Of a stretch of DNA of 10,578 nt, positions 1 through 5,206 are shown one piece after another. Every line of letters starts with the position of its first letter. The first letter of the stretch is position 1. The translations under genes were made by a program, and so were the position numbers. The DNA lies in assembly GCA_026389655.1 (NCBI GenBank), contig JAPLHL010000336.1:1-10578 (forward strand), read 5' to 3'. The stretch comes from Chloroflexota bacterium. Lineage in GTDB: Bacteria; Chloroflexota; Dehalococcoidia; GIF9; UBA5629. The notes beneath the pieces are model-generated. The model was not told where the DNA came from. It saw nothing but the letters and a program-made list of their open reading frames with translations, and searched no databases.

Positions 1-57
1 CCCCGGCCGCCGTCCAACTGCCAAGTGAAAATTACTAGAGAACGACCTTGCTCTTTT

Positions 58-564
58 TCAGTTTTTAATAGCGCCTTTATTCTTATGATGAGGGCCGGAT
101 TTATATGACGCGGCAAATTGATAGACCGCCTGGTCCTGGTCATCAGTCAACACCGAGCCGGGCCTTTTGTCCTTTACAAAATTGATAGCTCCGGGAGCGT
201 CCATCCCCCTGGTAATAAAAAAACACGAGAGCAAACAGCCTGTCCTGCCATAACCCCCATCACAGGAGACTCCAACCGGTTTATCCTGCGATAGACACTG
301 TTCAATAAACTCGATCATCAGGTTAATATCGTGCAGGGCGGGAGCAGACATATCAGGGATGCTAAGGTGATAGTCCAGAAATCCCGCTTTCTCCAGGTCT
401 TTCGATGTCACCCTGGATACCTGGGTCATCCTTATGAGCGCTCTAACGCCCTTATCCTTTAGGAACTGGAGGTGCTCGTCGGACTGTATGCCGCGATGGC
501 CGGCCAACTCATTTTCGATAAGCCAGCTGAAATTCATATAATTCGGTGTCACAATATGGGTCAT
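58..564 (-). CDS. DUSP23-like dual-specificity protein phosphatase
   Basis: This 168-residue protein should remove phosphate from phosphotyrosine/serine/threonine or another phosphoester in the cytoplasm. It follows the DUSP23 layout: NFSW at residues 11-14, LAG at 20-22, the general-acid loop IPD (D71), the P-loop with nucleophile C101 and R107 (C-x5-R-T), and an RPGS motif at about 134-137. The residue before the nucleophile, normally His in the HC-x5-R signature, is Ser100 here. I chose the ATG at 564. A TTG at 576 is also in frame, but an AAGGA sequence lies only about 1 base from the TTG and about 14 from the ATG, so neither start is well placed. It is separated from the DUF35 operon by a hairpin and is probably its own unit. 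Family assignment is firm; the substrate is unknown. Confidence 0.87.
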   Translation of the reverse strand: MTHIVTPNYMNFSWLIENELAGHRGIQSDEHLQFLKDKGVRALIRMTQVSRVTSKDLEKAGFLDYHLSIPDMSAPALHDINLMIEFIEQCLSQDKPVGVSCDGGYGRTGCLLSCFFITRGMDAPGAINFVKDKRPGSVLTDDQDQAVYQFAASYKSGPHHKNKGAIKN

Positions 565-646
565 TTTCTGTAACAAATCCTTCTTATTAACATGTTTATT
601 AACCGCTATATTTTACATCTTTCCTTCCAAAGGATGCTCACAATAA

Positions 647-681
647 TAGATGGCCGCCGGATAGTATCCGGCGGCCATCTA
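647..681 (-). terminator. Long perfect hairpin at the end of the thiolase/DUF35 operon
   Basis: A GC-rich inverted repeat has 16-base arms (647-662 and 666-681) and a 3-base loop. It lies about 20 bases past the stop codon of the last DUF35 gene on the minus strand. On that strand it is followed by TATTATTG, a weak U-rich tract, so it fits an intrinsic terminator, though it could also be an RNA-stabilising 3' hairpin. The plus-strand side has no T-run. Confidence 0.7.
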
Positions 682-701
682 AATCAGTCAATATCTACTG
701 C

Positions 702-1160
702 TCATGCAGGTTTAAAATATTTTATGTCAAGTATATTACCTTTCCGCTCGTCCTTGAAGACCGCCTGCACCTTCATCCCGATTTTTATATCTGAGGGCTT
801 CACTTCACCGATGAAGTGGACCATGCCGGTGTCGGCGCCATCCAGCTTTATCACACCATAGACAAAAGGCGGATCAACCGGCTGCACCGTCTCTTTATAT
901 GATACTTCGGTAAAGGTCAACACAGTCCCAGTACTGCCAACTTCTACCAATGAGTCCAGTTTGCTGAAGCAATGGCCGCACACCGACTTGGGCGGCACAT
1001 AAACTTTGTTGCACTTGGTGCACTTCGTTCCTGTGATCTTCTTGCTATCCCTGAGGCCAATAAAGAAATCGCTGGCAAGCTGACCAACGTAATTATGGTA
1101 TGGGATTTCCATTTTTCCGACGATTGAATGGTACTGTTGTTTCTGCACATCACCAGTCAT
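702..1160 (-). CDS. DUF35 zinc-ribbon/OB-fold acyl-CoA-associated protein (second copy)
   Basis: A 152-residue protein of the DUF35 family. An N-terminal helix region is followed by a rubredoxin-like zinc ribbon with C47-x2-C50 and C61-x2-C64, then an OB-fold (about 70-150) containing the typical GTVLTFTEV strand. In characterised systems DUF35 proteins are small partners of thiolase-fold enzymes: ChsH2 with the aldolase Ltp2, BbsA with the thiolase BbsB, PhlB with PhlA/PhlC, and the archaeal thiolase/HMG-CoA synthase complex. Here it is the last gene of the operon. Its ATG lies 4 bases past the stop of the preceding DUF35 gene, with an AGGAG site inside that gap and the upstream gene's end. 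It is probably translationally coupled and assembles with one of the two upstream thiolase-fold proteins. Which one cannot be told from sequence. Confidence 0.9.
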   Translation of the reverse strand: MTGDVQKQQYHSIVGKMEIPYHNYVGQLASDFFIGLRDSKKITGTKCTKCNKVYVPPKSVCGHCFSKLDSLVEVGSTGTVLTFTEVSYKETVQPVDPPFVYGVIKLDGADTGMVHFIGEVKPSDIKIGMKVQAVFKDERKGNILDIKYFKPA

Positions 1161-1164
1161 GTTT

Positions 1165-1644
1165 CTACTCCTCTTTCTTCACGAAGTGAAGAATATCATG
1201 GAACTCACCAATACGGCTCTCATTCCAGACAACCTTGTAGCGGTCGCCAACCTTATGCTTGGTCGGGTCAGGAGGCACCATATAATGTTCCATAATGGCC
1301 CCATGGTCCATAATAAAAGTAGCCTTGACCCACGGCGCTTTTTGTATTTGCCCCGTATTGGACTGAATAAAGTCGTAGAAACAAACTTCGAAGCTTTCCA
1401 GGGTACCTTCATCCCCCAGCTTGAGCCATTCGCCCATCTCGGTGCCCAGGCATCGGCCGCACAATGCGCGGGGAGGGACACTGATCCTGCCGCATTTGGG
1501 GCATTTATTCGCCCAGATTTCCTTATTAATCAATCCCTTCAGAAACCTGCCCATATAAGCACCGGCGTCGTAACGTACGGGCAGGCTGATTAAATAGTCC
1601 ATTGCCAGCAATTCTTTTTTCTCAGCTCCATGTTCTATCGTCAT
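1165..1644 (-). CDS. DUF35 zinc-ribbon/OB-fold acyl-CoA-associated protein (first copy)
   Basis: A 159-residue DUF35 protein, diverged from its neighbour but with the same plan: a longer N-terminal extension, a zinc ribbon with C48-x2-C51 and C62-x2-C65 around a VPPRALC turn, then an OB-fold with GTLESFEV. The ATG at 1644 is preceded by AGGAGAGG at good spacing and lies 23 bases after the end of the broken thiolase gene. By family precedent it would help a thiolase-fold partner bind or position the CoA substrate. It ends in a run of charged residues (VKKEE). Its closest partner by position is the frameshifted thiolase, so it may now be an orphan or serve the intact paralogue. Confidence 0.9.
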   Translation of the reverse strand: MTIEHGAEKKELLAMDYLISLPVRYDAGAYMGRFLKGLINKEIWANKCPKCGRISVPPRALCGRCLGTEMGEWLKLGDEGTLESFEVCFYDFIQSNTGQIQKAPWVKATFIMDHGAIMEHYMVPPDPTKHKVGDRYKVVWNESRIGEFHDILHFVKKEE

Positions 1645-1667
1645 TAGCTTTTACCTCTCCTATAAGA

Positions 1668-2794
1668 TTACGGCTTGCTCTTGCTCAGCAGATGCATTAC
1701 CGTCCACATGGTACCGCCAAAGGCCGTTGCGACCGCGGTTTTAACTTCCCTGGTTACCTGTCGCTGACCTGCGTCACCGCGTATTTGCAGCGCAGCTTCC
1801 GCAATGCGGACCGTACCGGATGCACCGATCGGGTTGGATGCCAGCACCCCTCCCGAAGGGTTCACAGGGAAAATTCCATCGCGGGCAGTCTCCCCTTTTT
1901 CGACCATTTTCAAAGATGTGCCTGCCGGCTTCTGCAGGAAAAAGTCCAGCCATTCCAGGTGCCAGTAATAATCCCGTTGCGTTTGTAGAGCCTCCGTGCG
2001 CATACACTCTGCGACTTCTCATTATCTTCTTCCAGAATAAATGTGTCCGGCCCTATATAGTTCTCCACGTGGGCGCTGTCATGATCGACAATCCACACCG
2101 GTTTGCGTGATATCTTTGTGGCCTTATTTTCCGCCGCATAAATAATGCAACACGCCCCATTGGACTGGGGACACATATGCAGGAACCTGAGAGGATACAT
2201 CAGGTAGGGGGATTTCATCACATCTTCAACCGTCAGTTTCTGTCTCAGATGCGCATATGGATTGAGCGCAGCATTCTCTGCAATCTGCACCCTGAGTTTT
2301 GCCGCAATTTCCTCCACGCCGATACCAAAATTCTTAATCATCTGTCCGGCTGAACGGGCGTTGATGGCTCCCGCATTTACCCACCTGCACCACAGGGGGT
2401 CGAAGAAATTGGTTATGCCGGTCGTGGCATTTGCTTCCTCAAGTTTCTCAAATCCGATGGCCATTACTATGTCATAACAACCGGACGCCACCAAATTAAT
2501 TGCGGCGGCGCTGATGGTGCCACCCGTAGTTCCACCAGTGGTAATTCTTATGCCCGGCTTCATAAAGCCGCCATAACCGTCGACATGCCACATATCACCC
2601 TGGTAAATACCCTCAAAAAGCTCCATATTGCCATGGACATTCATATCGATATCCTTAATACTAAGCTGGGCATCCTCCAGTGCGGCCCTTACGGCCTGAT
2701 TTATCATTTCAAGCTGATTCACATCATGGCTGTGGCTGCGATGCTGCGTCTGGCCGACGCCTACTATAGCTACTTTGCGATTCCAATGTGCCAT
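1668..2794 (-). pseudogene. Thiolase-fold protein, disrupted by a deletion plus frameshift
   Basis: The reading frame begins at ATG 2794 (AAGGAGA upstream, 10 bases after the stop of the intact thiolase). It gives normal thiolase-fold sequence up to YKRNGI (about residue 275), then runs out of frame to a stop at 1910. The C-terminal third continues in another frame from about 1973 to 1668, including PVNPSGG, NPIGASG and the ALQIRGDAG helix. Against the intact paralogue, the junction near 1966-1976 lacks roughly 14 residues, the strand leading into the active-site region. The total of 1127 bases is 2 more than a multiple of three, which fits a loss of about 43 bases. The rest looks undamaged, so the lesion is recent or an assembly error. 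The catalytic Cys position reads Gly (about G88, in TTGGTTGG) and the His of GHP reads Asn. Both suggest a non-classical thiolase even before breakage. Confidence 0.8.
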
Positions 2795-2804
2795 TTCTTT
2801 CTCC

Positions 2805-3959
2805 TTAATTGCCCAGAATAATTACACAGTGCATCTGGCCGCAGGGCCCAACCGTACCGTGTGCAAGCGCCTTCCTGGCCTTATCGACCTGCCTTTTGCC
2901 CGCTTCGCCCCGCAACTGGAAAAACGATTCGGCCACAGTGGTCATTCCGGCGAGCAGTGCAGGTACGCCGGCAAGCATGCCTCCCGATGGATTAACAGGT
3001 ATTTTTCCCGTCAATTGCGTTTTGCCTGAATCGATCAGTTTTCCACCTTCGCCTCTACCGCATAGTCCAAGACCCTCTGTCCACAACAATTCCTGGTAGG
3101 CATACTGGGTGCTGATCTCAAAGAGATCAATATCTTTGGCACTCTTTATGCCTGCCATCTTGTACGCCTGTTTGGCGGCGTCAACCAGCGAATCGCAATC
3201 TGACAATTCCCTCTCACCAGGATTATGCGCATCCCTGCAACTGCCGAATCCCTCTATCCACACAGGTTTATTGGTCAGTTTCTTCGCCTTTTCTTCAGTG
3301 GCAATGATCATTGCTACGGCGCCATCAGACTGGGGATATGTTTCCAATTCGGTTATTGGCGACGCCAGCATCCTGGATTTCAACACGTCCGCGACGGTCA
3401 GTTCCATCGGCAAGAGCGCATAAGGATTATTTTTGGCGTTCTTGCGGCTCTTAACCACCACGCTGGCGCACTGTTCGGGCGTCACACCATATTTATGCAT
3501 ATACCGGTTCGCCTGCAACGCCGCCGCACTCAGATAATCCAGTCCGAGCATCCTTATATACACAGGATCGAATCCACAATTAGTAATCAAGTTCCTGGAT
3601 AAAATCTCGGACTCCTTGAACCCGCCGACCAGGAGGACAATATCATCGTGGCCGGAAAGTACAGTGGCAGCGCTGTACAGGACGCCCAGTGAGCCATCCT
3701 GCGCAACCTTCAGCGTGTCCCTGCCATGCCCCCCTGCCGCATCACCCAGCGGCACGTCCGATATCGTACGGGCCTCCCAGAAGTCGTCACTGACGACCAC
3801 CGAGCTGTCGATACCTTTGCCGTCCTCTGTGAATTTCAGGCCGGTCTGCTCCATTACCTGCTTCACAACTTCGTGCGCCAGCTCTTCCTGGCGGACATCA
3901 TTGCGGCAGGCGGAGTACTTGGTTTGTGCTACCGCTACAATTCCCACTTTTTTACTCAT
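2805..3959 (-). CDS. Thiolase-fold acyl-CoA protein lacking the canonical catalytic residues
   Basis: A 384-residue thiolase-superfamily protein, first gene of the operon. I placed the start at 3959 because an AAAGGAGT site sits 8 bases upstream and the product then begins with the usual KVGIVAVAQT strand; an upstream ATG at 4016 would add an implausible hydrophobic leader. Family landmarks: YPQSDGA (208-214), AYKMAG (265-270), KIPVNPSGG (319-327), QLRGEAG (348-354). The usual nucleophile motif (AACASG) reads AQDGSLG, with Gly89 at the Cys position. The HDxF-type motif reads STQY (283-286), and the GHP motif reads GVP (331-333). Thiolase-type condensation or cleavage through an acyl-Cys is therefore unlikely. 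A retro-aldolase such as Ltp2, or a non-catalytic subunit, fits better. The two downstream DUF35 genes support a complex with a DUF35 partner. The exact reaction is unknown. Confidence 0.88.
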   Translation of the reverse strand: MSKKVGIVAVAQTKYSACRNDVRQEELAHEVVKQVMEQTGLKFTEDGKGIDSSVVVSDDFWEARTISDVPLGDAAGGHGRDTLKVAQDGSLGVLYSAATVLSGHDDIVLLVGGFKESEILSRNLITNCGFDPVYIRMLGLDYLSAAALQANRYMHKYGVTPEQCASVVVKSRKNAKNNPYALLPMELTVADVLKSRMLASPITELETYPQSDGAVAMIIATEEKAKKLTNKPVWIEGFGSCRDAHNPGERELSDCDSLVDAAKQAYKMAGIKSAKDIDLFEISTQYAYQELLWTEGLGLCGRGEGGKLIDSGKTQLTGKIPVNPSGGMLAGVPALLAGMTTVAESFFQLRGEAGKRQVDKARKALAHGTVGPCGQMHCVIILGN

Positions 3960-4127
3960 GTATGCCGACTCCTTTATTAAAATAAATATGAACAACCAAT
4001 TACAGTTCAGAGCCAATACAGGATTAAAATTGGAAACAACAATCTAAGGAAATTTGAGCGCGGTACCACCCGCACCTTGACCAACCCCACAATCATTCAT
4101 AAATTCCATTGATGTTAATAGAATCCG

Positions 4128-4142
4128 TGAAACAGCGTTTCA
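4128..4142. promoter_or_regulatory. Candidate TetR operator, site 1
   Basis: A perfect inverted repeat, TGAAAC-AGC-GTTTCA, lies between the divergent thiolase operon and the TetR gene. Size and symmetry suit a TetR-family dimer. A related 15-base palindrome occurs at 5142-5156. It lies about 50 bases into the predicted thiolase transcript, so it could act as a roadblock. Assignment to this regulator is inference from position. Confidence 0.45.
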
Positions 4143-4156
4143 GGTTATTGTAACTT

Positions 4157-4189
4157 GATAAATAAATGTCAGCCCTATGGCTATTTATC
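4157..4189. repeat. Inverted repeat GATAAATA ... TATTTATC in the divergent control region
   Basis: Eight-base perfect arms at 4157-4164 and 4182-4189 enclose 17 bases, which themselves contain a possible AGCC/GGCT stem (4171-4182). On the minus strand it lies just after a candidate -10 element, at the expected transcription start of the thiolase operon. It may be a second regulator site or a 5'-UTR hairpin. Confidence 0.3.
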
Positions 4190-4195
4190 GACGAC

Positions 4196-4224
4196 ATTCT
4201 TTCACATGCACCGGCATTTGTCAA
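4196..4224 (-). promoter_or_regulatory. Candidate promoter for the thiolase/DUF35 operon
   Basis: On the minus strand a consensus -35 TTGACA (4224-4219) is followed after 17 bases by AAGAAT (4201-4196), a 4/6 match to the -10 consensus. This would give a leader of about 230 bases before the ATG at 3959, so another promoter closer to the gene is possible. Confidence 0.35.
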
Positions 4225-4281
4225 TGGACTGGTATTCGACCTACGTCTGGTTATAGAACATTGTAATTTATCACTAAAACT

Positions 4282-4310
4282 TTGTTTTTATGCACCCTCT
4301 AAACTACAAT
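4282..4310 (+). promoter_or_regulatory. Candidate promoter for the TetR-family gene
   Basis: TTGTTT (4282-4287), a 17-base spacer, then TACAAT (4305-4310), a 5/6 match to the -10 consensus. Transcription would start near 4317, about 27 bases before the ATG at 4344. The alternative ATG at 4290 would fall inside this promoter, which supports the shorter protein. Confidence 0.5.
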
Positions 4311-4343
4311 GTATTTATTAAAGCCAGCATTTATGAGAGGCCT

Positions 4344-5057
4344 ATGAACACTGAGAAGGAAATAAAAAGAAAACTTATTGCGGCGGCAATGGATGAATTT
4401 TATGAAGCGAGCTTCGATGAAGCTACTATGCGAAGCATCTCGAAAAGGACAGGGTTTTCTTCCGCAACCGTTTACAAATATTTTGACAGCAAGCACAAGC
4501 TGGCAATGGTGCTGGGCGCACAAATCATAGAAAGATATAACGGTGAGATCGAGCTTCATCTAAAGGGCATAGAGGGGACACGCAACAAGGTAAGGAAAAT
4601 AGCGTGGTACTATTTTCATCATTTTCAGGAAAACGAAAAAGAAGCCTGGATATGTTATGTAACCCTGGCACCGGTTTATTACAGGGAACTACAGCATCAA
4701 ATGGAGTCTTTCGTAACCGCCCAGGCGGAGTTCTTTGAACGGATCCTGCGTGAGGGACAAAAAGCGGGTGATATCCGTCCGGATGTCAACATCAGGGCGG
4801 CCAGGGCCATGTTCTTTGGTTCCCTGCGTGAATTTGTCACCAGGTGGCTGTACAGGAAGAGACAGGGTGATAAAAGCGCCCTGGAAGATTACTTCGAACC
4901 CTTTGCAAACCTATTTTTAAGTTCCATCGAGGCAAGGCCCGATGTTAAAATCAACTGCCCCTATGCAGAGTTGAACACTCCGACTGACGATCGCCAGATA
5001 AGCGTACGCAAGGCCAATAAGGGTCCCGTCGCCAGCCGTAGGACCCGTCACAAATAG
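4344..5057 (+). CDS. TetR/AcrR-family transcriptional regulator
   Basis: A 237-residue DNA-binding regulator. The N-terminal TetR domain (about 5-52) shows the typical pattern: IAAAMDEFYEASF helix, ATMRSISKRTGFSSATVYKYF recognition helices (28-47), then DSKHKLA. The C-terminal ligand/dimer domain is helical (about 60-205) with several aromatic residues, as expected for an acyl-CoA or hydrophobic ligand pocket. The last roughly 20 residues form a basic tail (VASRRTRHK), unusual for the family. The start at 4344 has GAGAGG only about 3 bases upstream; an in-frame ATG at 4290 has no such site and overlaps the likely promoter. It is divergent from the thiolase/DUF35 operon and upstream of the ene-reductase. 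The palindromes at 4128 and 5142 make it the likely local repressor of both. Confidence 0.9.
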   Translation: MNTEKEIKRKLIAAAMDEFYEASFDEATMRSISKRTGFSSATVYKYFDSKHKLAMVLGAQIIERYNGEIELHLKGIEGTRNKVRKIAWYYFHHFQENEKEAWICYVTLAPVYYRELQHQMESFVTAQAEFFERILREGQKAGDIRPDVNIRAARAMFFGSLREFVTRWLYRKRQGDKSALEDYFEPFANLFLSSIEARPDVKINCPYAELNTPTDDRQISVRKANKGPVASRRTRHK

Positions 5058-5112
5058 AAGCCATTGAACCCACCGTAACACACCCCCCATGCACAGTGTT
5101 GACCTTAGCTAA

Positions 5113-5141
5113 TTGTTTGATAAAATGGCATGACATATAAT
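5113..5141 (+). promoter_or_regulatory. Promoter of the ene-reductase gene
   Basis: TTGTTT (5113-5118), a 17-base spacer and a perfect TATAAT (5136-5141), the same -35 and spacing as the TetR gene's candidate promoter. An overlapping alternative is TTGACC (5099-5104), 16 bases, TAAAAT (5121-5126). Transcription from the first would start near 5148, inside the palindrome at 5142-5156. Confidence 0.6.
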
Positions 5142-5156
5142 GGAAAGCGGCTTTCA
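5142..5156. promoter_or_regulatory. Candidate TetR operator, site 2
   Basis: The sequence holds a palindrome GAAAGC-G-GCTTTC (5143-5155) abutting the -10 box and covering the predicted start of transcription, the classic place for a repressor. Aligned without gaps to the palindrome at 4128-4142, it shares GAAA, a central G and TTTCA (10 of 15 positions). Confidence 0.45.
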
Positions 5157-5206
5157 TCAGGCGCTACGCCCCGGATAATATTTCCCATAAACGGAGTTGA
5201 CTGCAC

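Noticed and set aside
1910..2003. Programmed ribosomal frameshifting in the thiolase gene
   Set aside because: No slippery heptamer or downstream structure was evident, and residues are missing at the junction, which frameshifting would not cause.
1774..2022. A third frame over the thiolase break containing GLFPAEAGRHIF, which resembles a thiolase loop
   Set aside because: I first considered two frameshifts. The DYYWHLEWLDFF reading in the other frame aligns gap-free through KMVEKGET to PVNPSGG with the paralogue, so one deletion with one frame change is simpler.
4258..4312. ACATTGTA (4258-4265) and TACAATGT (4305-4312) as a distant inverted repeat
   Set aside because: The arms are 39 bases apart and AT-rich, and the second overlaps the -10 box of the TetR promoter. 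Likely chance; no matching copy at the ene-reductase promoter.
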